A stretch of DNA of 60,863 nucleotides from positions 1-60,863 of the forward strand of contig NZ_PJJO01000045.1 of the NCBI RefSeq assembly GCF_002929535.1, read 5' to 3'. The notes beneath the pieces are model-generated. The model did no database searches and was not told the origin of the DNA. It was given only the letters and a program-made list of their open reading frames with translations. Positions 35,066-44,564 of the stretch are shown here, piece by piece; positions within the stretch are counted from its first letter, which is position 1; each line of letters starts with the position of its first letter. The stretch is from Cryobacterium sp. Y11 (GTDB lineage Bacteria > Actinomycetota > Actinomycetes > Actinomycetales > Microbacteriaceae). Both the position numbers and the translations under genes were made by a program.

Positions 35066-35731
35066 GTGAATGACACGAATGAGCATGAATCAGAACAGAC
35101 AGGCAGCGGCATGAGTACGAGCGCAAATCGGTGGCTCATTAGCCCTAACTCATCCAACAAACCCGACACCGCGGCGCCCGTTCCCACACGACGGGACGAG
35201 CGTCACGGCGCGACCGCGCCGCAAACTGGCATCCCCATCCCCGACACAATCAACCGGCTGCCCCGCCGCGACGCCGCCTGGCCGGCAACGATCTGGTGGC
35301 TCGGCGTCCACGGCGGCGCCGGGGAATCCACCCTCGCCGACCTCACAGCCGGCACGCGGCCCTGCGAACACGCCTGGCCCATTCCCACCACCACCGGCAC
35401 AACGCATCGCGTCGTCCTGGTGGCCAGGACAAACTACGCCGGCCTCCTCACCGCGCAACACGCTGCCACAGAGTGGGCAGCGAACACGTTAGGCGACGGA
35501 ATACACCTCGCCGGCCTGGTCCTTGTCGCTGACGCCCCCGGGCGTCGACCCAAGGAGTTGCGCCATCTCGAGCACCTCATCGCCGGTGGCGTCCCCCGCG
35601 TGTGGAACCTGCCCTGGGTCAACGCCTGGCGCCTCGGACCCCCAGGCACGACCGCTTCGCTGCCCAAAGAATTCCTCGAACTCTTCACCGACCTCTCCCT
35701 CACACCAACACGCGCCCCCACCCGCAACTGA
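35066..35731 (+). CDS. DUF6668 family protein (ATPase-like without P-loop Lys)
   Basis: A 221-residue protein, first gene of the plus-strand transfer operon. GTG 35066 or ATG 35111 may be the start. WWLGVHGGAGESTLADLTAG looks like a MinD/ParA phosphate loop in which the lysine is replaced by Glu. HRVVLVARTNYAGLLTAQHA and HLAGLVLVADAPGRRP continue the fold. I recognise it as DUF6668, which occurs with SCO6880-type conjugation genes. Nucleotide hydrolysis is doubtful. Confidence 0.72.
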   Translation: MNDTNEHESEQTGSGMSTSANRWLISPNSSNKPDTAAPVPTRRDERHGATAPQTGIPIPDTINRLPRRDAAWPATIWWLGVHGGAGESTLADLTAGTRPCEHAWPIPTTTGTTHRVVLVARTNYAGLLTAQHAATEWAANTLGDGIHLAGLVLVADAPGRRPKELRHLEHLIAGGVPRVWNLPWVNAWRLGPPGTTASLPKEFLELFTDLSLTPTRAPTRN

Positions 35732-35740
35732 AAGATTTCA

Positions 35741-36043
35741 ATGTCCCTCTCCCTCACAGCCGCCCATGCCCTCACCACAATCGGTCAGCTCCTCACCGCG
35801 CTTCCTGACCCGGAGCCGCTGGCCCCACCCGGATTTGAAGCCGTCGGCACCATCCTTGCCTGGGCCAAATGGGTGGGCTTGATCGCCGCGATCCTGGCAC
35901 TGATCGCCGTCGCCGTGACGTTCATGTTCAACTCCCGCCGCGGCGAAGGCGGCGAACACGTCAAAACATTCGTCAGCATCCTCGTCGGCGTCATGATCAT
36001 CGGCGCAGCAACCGCACTCGTCGGATTCATCTCCGGCTCCTAA
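35741..36043 (+). CDS. Small two-helix membrane protein, pilin-like
   Basis: A 100-residue protein with two hydrophobic helices (WVGLIAAILALIAVAVTFMF and FVSILVGVMIIGAATALVGF) separated by a short basic loop NSRRGEGGEHVK. Size, layout and position at the head of the transfer operon match VirB2/TrbC-like subunits of actinobacterial systems. It starts 9 bases after the DUF6668 stop. The loop RRGEG recurs in the VirB6-like protein, which hints at an old duplication. Confidence 0.65.
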   Translation: MSLSLTAAHALTTIGQLLTALPDPEPLAPPGFEAVGTILAWAKWVGLIAAILALIAVAVTFMFNSRRGEGGEHVKTFVSILVGVMIIGAATALVGFISGS

Positions 36044-36073
36044 CACTGGTACCAATCGCGCGAAGGACTGAGC

Positions 36074-36796
36074 ATGACGAACACCGAACCAAGAAACCCA
36101 CTCTCACGACCGGGATTCGTCGCCGCCGCAATCGTCGTCGGAATCATCGTCCTCGCCGCGATCATCGTCCTCGTGACGTCGCTCGCCCGCGACACGGGCA
36201 ATAACACCGCACAACCGACAGATGGCCCATCAACGTCGTCGACACCCACTGCGGATGCTTCCGACGAGAGCGTATGCGGACTCGACGGGTTCGAGAACAC
36301 GAACACCCTGACTCAAGCGCCCGAAAATGACTGGGAGCTCGTGGGAACTGTTGCGGCTCCGACCGAGCCGGACGGGGCCGGCCCCGCTGACATCATCGAC
36401 GGGCTCCGCACCTGTTACGCGCACACCGCCGAAGGCGCTCTCTTCTTGGCAGTGAATTTTGCAGCTATGGGAACGGATGCCTCCCTGCGCGATCGGCTCC
36501 CGCAGCTGGTCGCACCAGGCCCCGGAAGAGACGCCCTCATCGCGGCCGGCTCAGAATCATCGGGTTCAACGCTTCGCGCGCAAGTGGCGGGCTACAAGAT
36601 CGGTAGCTACTCAGCAAAAAATGCGACCGTCGATTTGGCTGTCAATTATTCGAGTGGCGAGCTGGTCAGCTTGCCACTCAAACTCGTCTGGGCGGAGGGC
36701 GACTGGAAAATACAGATGACCGACGCCGGCGTGCTCCCCCTATCACCAGCACCCATCGCTAACCTCGGCGGCTACACCCCGTGGTCGGGAGCGTGA
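36074..36796 (+). CDS. Membrane-anchored transfer protein
   Basis: A 240-residue protein with one N-terminal membrane helix (GFVAAAIVVGIIVLAAIIVL), a Thr/Ser-rich linker, and an extracellular domain containing CGLDGFENTNTLTQAPENDW and a conserved-looking VDLAVNYSSGELVSLPLKLV. It is probably a cell-surface component of the channel. A GTGA overlap (36793-36796) couples it to the VirB6-like gene. I know no defined family activity. Confidence 0.65.
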   Translation: MTNTEPRNPLSRPGFVAAAIVVGIIVLAAIIVLVTSLARDTGNNTAQPTDGPSTSSTPTADASDESVCGLDGFENTNTLTQAPENDWELVGTVAAPTEPDGAGPADIIDGLRTCYAHTAEGALFLAVNFAAMGTDASLRDRLPQLVAPGPGRDALIAAGSESSGSTLRAQVAGYKIGSYSAKNATVDLAVNYSSGELVSLPLKLVWAEGDWKIQMTDAGVLPLSPAPIANLGGYTPWSGA

Positions 36797-38397
36797 ATCA
36801 CACGGCTGCCGACGAAGGCTGTGCTCCGGTTGACATCTTCTGTGTAGGCGGTGACGCAATCGGGAACGTCGTTGCGAATGCGTCGAACGATGCTGTTCAG
36901 GAGTTGGCCAACAGCGTTCTGGAAGGTTTCGGGAAGGCTCTGGCGAGTATTGGGACGATGTGGGTTGCGGTGCCGACCCCCGTTCTCACGGCCGGTGAGG
37001 GCACGACTGAGACGCTAACAGCGCCTCCGGGGTCAGATTCCTTCACCACGATTCTTGGATACGTGACCTTCATCGGGCTCACGCTTGCGGTGTTGTCGAT
37101 CATCGCCCTCGGCGCGACCATCGCTCTTCGGAGCCGTCGCGGTGAGGGTTTCCGTCATGTGGGCACCCTCGGGGTTATCTTCATAGCGATCTTGCTCGTC
37201 TCGGGTGCGTCCGCGCTTGTGGGTGGGCTCTTGGGTGCGAATGCGCCCGAGGGGTCATCGTCGACCGTCGGGTTCTTACAGAACTCGCTCTGGTACTACG
37301 TCGGGGGCCTGGCTGTCCTCTCCGTGATCATCGGCGGCATTCGAATGGCGTGGGAACAACGTGCACAGCCGGGCAAGGATCTCATCCAGTCACTGATTAC
37401 CCTCATTGTGGTTTCGGGGACCGGCCTTGCAATCGTCACCCTCGCTACGACTGCCGCAGATGCGTTCTCGATCTGGATCCTCAACGGCGCGACGGATTGC
37501 GACGTGTCGGTCGCTGGTGAATCCAACTGCTTCGGAACAAACATCGCCGTGATGGTTGCTCTCTCCGCACAGTCCGGAATCGGTATCATCGGAATCCTGA
37601 TTCTCGGCTCAATAGCGCTGCTGATGACCTACGTCCAGGTGGCACTCATGGTGGTACGCGGCGGGCTGCTGGTCATCCTGGCCGGCGTATTACCGCTGAC
37701 CGCCAGCTTCACGAACACGCAAATGGGCAAGCAATGGTTCGGGAAGGTGATCGGCTGGACGATCGCCTTCATTCTCTACAAGCCCGCAGCCGCGCTCATC
37801 TATGCAGCGGCGTTCAGCCTCACCGGCACGGACGCGTTCAAGGATGACGGCGGCGGTATTTGGACGATCCTCACCGGGCTCGCGCTGATGCTCATGGCCC
37901 TCATCGCCTTGCCCGCTCTACTCAAGTTCGTCGCTCCCATGACGGGTGCTGTCGCCGGCGGCGGTGCCGCGGGTATGGCGCTGGCCGGCGCAGCGGGCGC
38001 GATCGGCGGCGAACTGGCCAGTGGCGCGATCAAGCGCCTGAGTAGCTCGTCATCGACCCCCACCGGCGGCGGTGGAGGTGGAGGTGGTGGCAGCAGCGAT
38101 GCTCCGACCGGTTCAAGCACGCCCGGCGGTGGCAAGCCCGCGGCTCCGACCCCGACGCCCTCCGGTGCTGGGGGCAGCTCTGCTTCTGCCGCAGGAGCTG
38201 GGGCAGCAGGCGGTGGCGCAGCAGCAGCTGGGGGCGCGGCAGCTGGGGGAGGTGCTGCGGCAGGTGGGGCTGCAGCTGCAGCGGGGCCTGCCGCGCCCAT
38301 TGTGATGGGCGCACAGATGGCGGGAGCCGCAGCCAAGGGCGCCGCCAACGCCGCGAAGGCGGCGGCCGAAGATTCAACCGGACCTAGCGGTTCCTAA
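36793..38397 (+). CDS. VirB6/TrbL-like channel protein with Gly/Ala-rich tail
   Basis: A 534-residue polytopic protein; GTG 36793 overlaps the previous stop. Hydrophobic segments include GYVTFIGLTLAVLSIIALGA, GVIFIAILLVSGASALVGG, GGLAVLSVIIGGI, AQSGIGIIGILILGSIALLM and VRGGLLVILAGVLPLTA. The arrangement resembles TrbL/VirB6 inner-membrane channel proteins. From about residue 420 it becomes a low-complexity Gly/Ser/Pro/Ala tail ending TGPSGS, probably disordered and cytoplasmic. It is followed 15 bases later by the SCO6880-type gene. Confidence 0.75.
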   Translation: MNHTAADEGCAPVDIFCVGGDAIGNVVANASNDAVQELANSVLEGFGKALASIGTMWVAVPTPVLTAGEGTTETLTAPPGSDSFTTILGYVTFIGLTLAVLSIIALGATIALRSRRGEGFRHVGTLGVIFIAILLVSGASALVGGLLGANAPEGSSSTVGFLQNSLWYYVGGLAVLSVIIGGIRMAWEQRAQPGKDLIQSLITLIVVSGTGLAIVTLATTAADAFSIWILNGATDCDVSVAGESNCFGTNIAVMVALSAQSGIGIIGILILGSIALLMTYVQVALMVVRGGLLVILAGVLPLTASFTNTQMGKQWFGKVIGWTIAFILYKPAAALIYAAAFSLTGTDAFKDDGGGIWTILTGLALMLMALIALPALLKFVAPMTGAVAGGGAAGMALAGAAGAIGGELASGAIKRLSSSSSTPTGGGGGGGGGSSDAPTGSSTPGGGKPAAPTPTPSGAGGSSASAAGAGAAGGGAAAAGGAAAGGGAAAGGAAAAAGPAAPIVMGAQMAGAAAKGAANAAKAAAEDSTGPSGS

Positions 38398-38412
38398 GCA
38401 GGAGGTTCCTCG

Positions 38413-39912
38413 ATGACAACGCATAGCGCACCGCGCAGCTACGGCAACTGGACGAAACCCAAGACCGCTGGTCTTCTGGGGTTGGGGTCAATCGGTACGG
38501 CGATTTTGTTCGTTGGGGCCGGTTTCAGCGTCATCGTGACGATGGCTTCAAACATTCTCAACGGCGTCGTCACGGCGCTCGTGTTCGGGATGTTCCTTCT
38601 GACAGTCGCAGTCAAAGACAAGCACGGTCAAAGCCTGCTCATGCGGGCCACCACCCGGGTCGGGTGGATGGTGACCAAGAGCACGGGGACGCATATCTAC
38701 CGGTCCGGGCCGCTCGGCCGCGCCGAGTGGGGCACAGCGCAACTGCCCGGCTTGGCCGCGGGCTCCCGGCTGACGGAGTGGCGCGATAGCTACAACCGTC
38801 CGTTCGCCTTGTTGCAGGTGCCCACTACCGCGGACTATACCGTCGTCATCGCGACGGAGCCCGACGGCGCAGCGCTCGTCGACCGCGAACAGGTCGACGT
38901 GTGGGTTGCCGAATGGGGCATGTGGCTCGCCAGCCTCGGCGACGAACCCGGCATCGAGGCCGTCTCCGTAACGATTGAAACTGCTCCCGACACGGGCACG
39001 CGGCTCCGCCGCGAAGTGAACAGTCGGATTGATCCAGACGCCCCGGAATTTGCTACGAGCATCCTTCATGACTTGGTGCGGCAGTACCCGGCCGGTTCGG
39101 CGACGATCAAGGCCTATGTCGCCATCACGTTCAATGCGGCTGCCCGCGTCGGAGGGAAGAAGCGCACCCCCGATGACATGGGCCGCGAGCTGGCCTCGCG
39201 CCTGCCCGGCCTCACGCAGAGCCTGTCCTCGACGGGCGCGGGGGCAACGCGTCCTTTGAACGCCCAAGAACTTTGTGAAGTCATCCGCGTTGCCTATGAC
39301 CCGGCGGCAGCACGACTCATCGACGACGCGAACGCGGCCGGTGAGCCGCCGGAGCTCTACTGGCCGGAGGTTGGCCCCACCGCCCATCAGGCGAACTGGG
39401 ACACCTACCGGCACGATTCGGCTCTGTCGGTGACGTGGATGATGAGCGGCGCCCCGCGCGGCAATGTCCCCTCAAGCATTCTGGCCCGCCTGCTCGCGCC
39501 GCACCGTGACGTCGCGCGGAAGCGTGTCACGTTGCTCTACCGGCCGATTGATGCGGCCAAGGCTGCGGCGATCGTCGAGGCAGACGTGCGCGCCTCGACG
39601 TTCAATGTGCAGTCTTCGAACAAGCCCACGGCACGGAGCATGACCGCAACACGGGCCGCTCTCGCTACGGCGCAGGAGGAAGCATCGGGCGCTGGTCTGG
39701 TCAATTTTGGGATGCTCGTCACCGCCACTGTGACAGGCGCCGCCCACGAGGCTGACGCGAAGGCCGCAATCGACAACCTCTCTGCTACAGCCCGGTTGCG
39801 ACTGCGCATCGTGCACGGCTCTCAGGACTCCGCGTTCGCGGCCGCACTTCCGCTCGGCCTGGTCCTGCCGAAACATCTGCGGATTCCGTCTGAGGTTAGG
39901 GAGCAGTTGTAA
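38413..39912 (+). CDS. SCO6880-family conjugation protein
   Basis: A 499-residue protein of the SCO6880 family, a marker of actinobacterial transfer clusters. After a short polar N terminus there are two membrane helices (GLLGLGSIGTAILFVGAGFS and LNGVVTALVFGMFLLTVAV). The large soluble domain follows, with WGTAQLPGLAAGSRLTEW, DREQVDVWVAEWGMWLASLG and RVTLLYRPIDAAKAAAIVEA. It is predicted to bridge the membrane channel and the ATPase encoded next, whose start shares one base with this stop (TAATG). Confidence 0.85.
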   Translation: MTTHSAPRSYGNWTKPKTAGLLGLGSIGTAILFVGAGFSVIVTMASNILNGVVTALVFGMFLLTVAVKDKHGQSLLMRATTRVGWMVTKSTGTHIYRSGPLGRAEWGTAQLPGLAAGSRLTEWRDSYNRPFALLQVPTTADYTVVIATEPDGAALVDREQVDVWVAEWGMWLASLGDEPGIEAVSVTIETAPDTGTRLRREVNSRIDPDAPEFATSILHDLVRQYPAGSATIKAYVAITFNAAARVGGKKRTPDDMGRELASRLPGLTQSLSSTGAGATRPLNAQELCEVIRVAYDPAAARLIDDANAAGEPPELYWPEVGPTAHQANWDTYRHDSALSVTWMMSGAPRGNVPSSILARLLAPHRDVARKRVTLLYRPIDAAKAAAIVEADVRASTFNVQSSNKPTARSMTATRAALATAQEEASGAGLVNFGMLVTATVTGAAHEADAKAAIDNLSATARLRLRIVHGSQDSAFAAALPLGLVLPKHLRIPSEVREQL

Positions 39913-41588
39913 TGCCCGCGATTGATTCCACCCGGCGCAATGCGGCGAATTCGAAACTCACGTCGAAGCCGCGCGAGCTGGCCACGGCCAAGCAGACGAA
40001 GGCAGACACGGAGAAGAAGCCCGCTATCCGTCGTCCCGGTCCTCGGGGCTGGTTGGGGCGCGGTCGGGGTGAGTCCACCGTTATCCAGCCGGCAGATGAG
40101 TGGCGCGGAACGACCGTGCAGGTGTGCGGCCTGCACCCCTTCTCCGTTGGAACAGGAACCCCGATGATCGGCGTACCGATCGGCCTCCAACTCTTCACCG
40201 GCGCGACCGTGTGCGCCGATCCCATTTCCTGGTTCCAAGACGCCGGCCTCATCTCGAACCCCTCGGTGTTTGTGCTCAGCCTGCCGGGCCTGGGCAAGTC
40301 AACGCTCATCCGACGGATGGCCGCCGGCGGAGCAGGATTCGGAAACCTGCCGCTGGTTTTGGGCGATCTCAAACCCGACTACGTCGACATGATCCGCGCT
40401 CTCGGCGGGCAAGTCATCACCCTCGGCCGTGGCCGCGGGCACCTGAACATCCTCGATCCCGGCGAAGCCACCGCGGCCGCCGAACGGCTGCGCCTCGCCG
40501 GTAAGGAAAAGGAGCGTCAAATGGTGCTCGCGGATGCTCACGGCCGCCGGCAAACGATGGTGTCGGCCCTGCTCACGATCCTTCGCAAAGACCCACCGTC
40601 CGCCCGCGAGGAAGCCATCATCGACCGCGCCCTCACCGTCCTCGACGACCGCAACGAAGGCATCCCGGTGCTCGGCGACTTGCTGCGCGTGATTCAGGAA
40701 GCACCCGCAGAAGTGCGCGCCGTCGCCCTGGACCGTGGCGACCTTGAGCGGTACAAGAAGATCACGGAGGAGCTGGAGGCCTCACTCATCAGCCTCACCT
40801 CGGGCGGACGTTTAGGCGAAACCTTCGCCCATCCCACTGATGTTCCCATGATGAGGGATCGCCCTGTTGTATACGACGTGTCCTCGATCGATGACTCCGA
40901 CACCGACATGCAGGCCGCAATTCTTCTGGCCTGCTGGTCGGCGGGCTTTGGCACCGTGAACATTGCCAACGCTCTGGCTGACGCCGGTCTCGAGCCACGC
41001 CGTCACTACCTGGTCGTCCTCGACGAACTTTGGCGGGCGCTGCGCGCGGGAGCGGGCATGGTCGACCGGGTCGACGCCCTCACCCGGCTGAACCGTCAAC
41101 GCGGCGTGGGCCTCGCGATGATTTCGCACACGATGAGCGACCTTCTCTCCTTGCCGAGTGAGTCCGACCGGATGAAGGCACGCGGCTTCGTTGAGCGGTC
41201 TGGCATGGTGATCGCTGGCGGTCTACCGGGCGCGGAAATGCCCATGCTCACCAGCGCCGTTCCACTCTCGCGCGCCGAACAGGAACTCCTCACGTCCTGG
41301 CAAGATCCCGGCACGTGGGATACCGGGTTGGGGCGCGAATCTGACCCTCCCGGCCGTGGCAAATTCCTCATCAAAGTCGGCGGCCACCCGGGCATCCCGG
41401 TCAAGGTCGAACTGATCGAATCAGAACGCGCCATCAACGACACCAACAAACTCTGGCACCCCGCATCCTCGTTCCCCGAACCCGACGAGTCCAACCCCAT
41501 CAGTGGACAAGGCAACACCGACGACGCCCGGCATGACGTCGATGGCGAAGCCGACCGCACAGCCGACGAAGAGGACAGCGCGGCATGA
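39912..41588 (+). CDS. VirB4/TraC-like conjugation ATPase
   Basis: A 558-residue cytoplasmic ATPase. A basic N terminus leads to the VirB4-like core: SVFVLSLPGLGKSTLIRRMA (Walker A), PLVLGDLKPDYVDMIRAL, YLVVLDELWRALRAGAGMVD (Walker B), and GVGLAMISHTMSDLLSLPSE. It should energise assembly or substrate movement in the channel. It is tightly packed: one-base overlap with the SCO6880 gene and ATGA overlap with the coupling-protein gene. Confidence 0.85.
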   Translation: MPAIDSTRRNAANSKLTSKPRELATAKQTKADTEKKPAIRRPGPRGWLGRGRGESTVIQPADEWRGTTVQVCGLHPFSVGTGTPMIGVPIGLQLFTGATVCADPISWFQDAGLISNPSVFVLSLPGLGKSTLIRRMAAGGAGFGNLPLVLGDLKPDYVDMIRALGGQVITLGRGRGHLNILDPGEATAAAERLRLAGKEKERQMVLADAHGRRQTMVSALLTILRKDPPSAREEAIIDRALTVLDDRNEGIPVLGDLLRVIQEAPAEVRAVALDRGDLERYKKITEELEASLISLTSGGRLGETFAHPTDVPMMRDRPVVYDVSSIDDSDTDMQAAILLACWSAGFGTVNIANALADAGLEPRRHYLVVLDELWRALRAGAGMVDRVDALTRLNRQRGVGLAMISHTMSDLLSLPSESDRMKARGFVERSGMVIAGGLPGAEMPMLTSAVPLSRAEQELLTSWQDPGTWDTGLGRESDPPGRGKFLIKVGGHPGIPVKVELIESERAINDTNKLWHPASSFPEPDESNPISGQGNTDDARHDVDGEADRTADEEDSAA

Positions 41589-43396
41589 GCGCATCGAACA
41601 GGCGAAACCAGAACGGCGTAGACGGGCAGACGATCATGCTGATCGTCTGCCTCGCGCTCGTGGCTGTGGCCCTGGGCACCGTGTGGGTGGCCGTGACGTG
41701 GGGCTCACAGCTGGACGGGGTCAACTCCGACCTGACCGGTGACCCGTTCGGGCTGTTTTTCGGCGTGCTGGGAGGCTCCGTAATCTGGCCGGCGTCCGGG
41801 ACGTGGATTCTCGCGGCCACGCTCGTCGCGGTCCTCGTCCTGGGCATCCTCGTCGCCGCAGCGGTCTCGCGTGCCCGGCGGCGGCGTAGCAACGTCGACG
41901 GAGCAGCGACCTACATGGGCAAGGGGCGCGATCTTCGCGCGCTGTCAGCTACGGGCGCGAGGGCGACCGCTCATCGTCTCGGCGTCACCGACTGGCTCGG
42001 CGTCCCCATCGGCATCACCGTTGCCGGACGGCAGAAGCTCTACGGATCTCCCGAAGATATGCACGTCGACATCTGGGGGCCCCGCACCGGAAAATCCACC
42101 AGCCGCGCAATCCCAGCCATCCTGTCCGCCCCAGGCGCCGTCCTCACCACGTCGAACAAACGAGACGTTTTGGACGCCACCCGTGATGTGCGCGCCGCCG
42201 GCGGCGGCCGCGTGTGGGCGTTCGACCCGCAACGCATCGCGCTGGAAGAACCAACGTGGTGGTGGAACCCCCTCAGCTATGTCACCGACGACGTAAAGGC
42301 CGCAAAGCTCGCCGAGCACTTCGCTACCGGTTCTCGCGCCGGCGACTCGCGCGCCGACCCGTATTTCGACAACGCGGGCCAAGACCTCCTGGCCGGCTTC
42401 CTCCTCGCCGCCGCCGTAGCCGGTCTACCCATCACCAAGGTGTTCACCTGGACCACAACGCCCGGCGATGAGGCTCCTGTCGACATTCTGCGCGCTCACG
42501 GATACGACCAGATGGCCGACGCCGTCGACGGCCAAGTCAACGGCGAACCGCGACGCCGCGACAGCGTCTACGGAACGGCCGCGCAGATGGCGTCATGCCT
42601 GAAGGTCCGCGCGATCGGGCACTGGGTGACACCCCTCGGCGGCAACATGACCGGGGATCTCCGGCCACAGTTCGACCCCCACGCCTTCGTACGCAGCCGC
42701 GACACCCTCTACAGCCTCTCCAAAGAAGGCAAAGGAACCGCCGGCCCCCTCGTCACCGCTCTCACCGCAGCCACCGTCGAAGCCGCCGAAGAACTAGCCA
42801 CAACTCAGCCCGGCGGACGACTAGCCGTTCCATTGCTCGGCGTTCTCGACGAAGCAGCCAACGTATGCCGCTGGCACGGCCTCCCCGACCTGTACTCCCA
42901 CTACGGCTCACGAGGAATCGTCCTCATGACCATTCTGCAGTCATGGTCACAAGGCGTCGAAGTCTGGGGCAGAGACGGCATGCGCAAACTCTGGTCAGCC
43001 TCCAACATCGCCGTCTACGGCGGCGGCGTCAAAGAACCAGAATTCCTCAACGAACTCTCCCAAATGGTCGGCGACTACGACAAACACACAACCTCGACCA
43101 GCGTCGGCCGAGGAAACCGGTCAACATCCCACCAAGTGCAGCGCGAGCGCACGTTGGACGTCGCAGACCTGGGAGCTTTGCCCCGCGGCCGCGCCGTCGT
43201 GTTCGCCTCCGGCGCACCCGCAACACTGATCGAAACAGTGCCCTGGATGCGCGGCCCCCAGGCTGACGCCGTCCGCGCGTCCATCGCCGCACACGACCCG
43301 TCACGCCGCCCGGCGCCGGTCGACGAGCCCCCGGTACCGGCAAACGGCACGCAAGCCGGGTCGAATGAGGCCCCGAAACAGGAGGATGACCTGTGA
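41585..43396 (+). CDS. VirD4/TraG-type coupling protein
   Basis: A 603-residue type IV coupling protein. Two N-terminal membrane helices (IMLIVCLALVAVALGTVWVA and WILAATLVAVLVLGILVAAA) precede the ATPase domain: DMHVDIWGPRTGKSTSRAIP (Walker A), GAVLTTSNKRDVLDATRDV, VPLLGVLDEAANVCRWHGLP (Walker B), and GIVLMTILQSWSQGVEVWG. It links the relaxase-DNA complex to the channel. Overlaps at both ends (ATGA, GTGA) indicate one operon with the VirB4-like and DUF4913 genes. Confidence 0.9.
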   Translation: MSASNRRNQNGVDGQTIMLIVCLALVAVALGTVWVAVTWGSQLDGVNSDLTGDPFGLFFGVLGGSVIWPASGTWILAATLVAVLVLGILVAAAVSRARRRRSNVDGAATYMGKGRDLRALSATGARATAHRLGVTDWLGVPIGITVAGRQKLYGSPEDMHVDIWGPRTGKSTSRAIPAILSAPGAVLTTSNKRDVLDATRDVRAAGGGRVWAFDPQRIALEEPTWWWNPLSYVTDDVKAAKLAEHFATGSRAGDSRADPYFDNAGQDLLAGFLLAAAVAGLPITKVFTWTTTPGDEAPVDILRAHGYDQMADAVDGQVNGEPRRRDSVYGTAAQMASCLKVRAIGHWVTPLGGNMTGDLRPQFDPHAFVRSRDTLYSLSKEGKGTAGPLVTALTAATVEAAEELATTQPGGRLAVPLLGVLDEAANVCRWHGLPDLYSHYGSRGIVLMTILQSWSQGVEVWGRDGMRKLWSASNIAVYGGGVKEPEFLNELSQMVGDYDKHTTSTSVGRGNRSTSHQVQRERTLDVADLGALPRGRAVVFASGAPATLIETVPWMRGPQADAVRASIAAHDPSRRPAPVDEPPVPANGTQAGSNEAPKQEDDL

Positions 43397-43815
43397 GCGA
43401 GTTCGACGCACTCCGCGACGATGATGATGATGACGACGACACGGAAGCTTCAGAAGAAGCCGTGCCGCAGCTGTTCTACGGATCGTCAGACGAGTTCATG
43501 CGCGACCGACTCCGACACATGTACTCCCGCCGCGTCGGCCCCGGCAACGCCAGCTTCCGATGGGCCGCAAACTGGTGGAACTACCCCGAAGCCCTCGCCC
43601 GCATCGACGCCCTCTGGCGAGCGTGGGAGCACCTGAGGCTCGACGGCGCCACCGGATCAAGCACCTGGTGGATCGAACACGCCGACCACCACATGCCAAT
43701 CCTCATGAGCACAGAAGGACCATTCGCGAAATCAGAGGACACCAACAAACCCGGCGAGCCACTGCCCTACACCGCCCCACCAGAAGGGCTCTTCCCCGAC
43801 ATGCGAGCCAACTGA
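43393..43815 (+). CDS. DUF4913 family protein
   Basis: A 140-residue protein, last gene of the transfer operon, starting at GTG 43393 (GTGA overlap). After a run of Asp the domain reads PQLFYGSSDEFMRDRLRHMY, FRWAANWWNYPEALARIDAL, and WWIEHADHHMPILMSTEGPF, which I recognise as DUF4913, a domain of unknown function linked to actinobacterial plasmids and coupling proteins. It may help recruit substrate DNA; that is inference. It converges with the RES toxin gene, with about 30 bases between. Confidence 0.8.
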   Translation: MSEFDALRDDDDDDDDTEASEEAVPQLFYGSSDEFMRDRLRHMYSRRVGPGNASFRWAANWWNYPEALARIDALWRAWEHLRLDGATGSSTWWIEHADHHMPILMSTEGPFAKSEDTNKPGEPLPYTAPPEGLFPDMRAN

Positions 43816-43844
43816 CACGGCCGCAGCCCGAAGGACCGGGCGAT

Positions 43845-44564
43845 TCAATCCTTCCAGCGCAACCGGTGAAGTTGGAAGGCTCGCAGTAGGTCGTCGTCTT
43901 CGTTGAAGATCGGGTCAGGGGCCGCTGGGGATAGTTGCCGACTGATTGGGTCGTCGCCTGGCCGTTCGAAAATGGCCCACATGGCCAGCTCGTCGCCATG
44001 CCGAGATGCGAATCGCACTCCATCGAGGAGAAGCCGGCCGTCGTCGCCGGCATGCGCGTACAAATGCTTCGCGACCCGTTGGGTCAGTTCGCGCGGCTCG
44101 GCGCTCTTGAGTGCTGCCGCGTCGAAGTCCGGGTATCCGAGCTTGTCCGCGAGCCGGAGAAAATGCGGGCGAAGGGCAGCAATCGTCTGCGATGCGCGCA
44201 CATCAGCGTAGACGCCGTCCAGGGTCGCGAAGCCGATCCGCTTTCTGCTAAACCAATCGCGGGGTATCTCACTCGCCGGAGGGACGGGGAACTCGGTCAG
44301 GTCGTCGGGATCTTCCACGATGCCAACGGCGTTGACCACGTCGACGTCACCCACGCGATCCGGGCGAGCGTAGGCAAGCACCTCCACGAAGCACGCGTAG
44401 CGGCTATCGCCAGCGTAAACGGTACGGAAAACCCGATCGATGTCGTCCCATCGGTTGGTAAAGGCGTACTCCTTATCGACCCACATCCACGGCTCGGGGG
44501 CGCGCCCAATCCGCCACACAGCCGCGTGGGCAGCGTCGACCGTCCTGATCGGCAACAACTCCAT
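43845..44564 (-). CDS. RES-domain toxin
   Basis: A 239-residue RES protein, the toxin of an Xre/MbcA-RES pair. RES toxins degrade NAD+. Domain features are AVWRIGRAPEPWMWVDKEYA, FTNRWDDIDRVFRTVYAGDS, RYACFVEVLAYARPDRVGDV (conserved Tyr/Glu region), and VRFASRHGDELAMWAIFE with a Ser/Arg near the active site. ATG 44564 shares one base with the antitoxin stop. It probably stabilises the plasmid or acts in defence. Confidence 0.82.
   Translation of the reverse strand: MELLPIRTVDAAHAAVWRIGRAPEPWMWVDKEYAFTNRWDDIDRVFRTVYAGDSRYACFVEVLAYARPDRVGDVDVVNAVGIVEDPDDLTEFPVPPASEIPRDWFSRKRIGFATLDGVYADVRASQTIAALRPHFLRLADKLGYPDFDAAALKSAEPRELTQRVAKHLYAHAGDDGRLLLDGVRFASRHGDELAMWAIFERPGDDPISRQLSPAAPDPIFNEDDDLLRAFQLHRLRWKD

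Noticed and set aside
38072..38305. GC-rich frame and repeats in the VirB6-like tail
   Set aside because: Low-complexity Gly/Ala coding sequence, not an independent gene or a functional repeat array.
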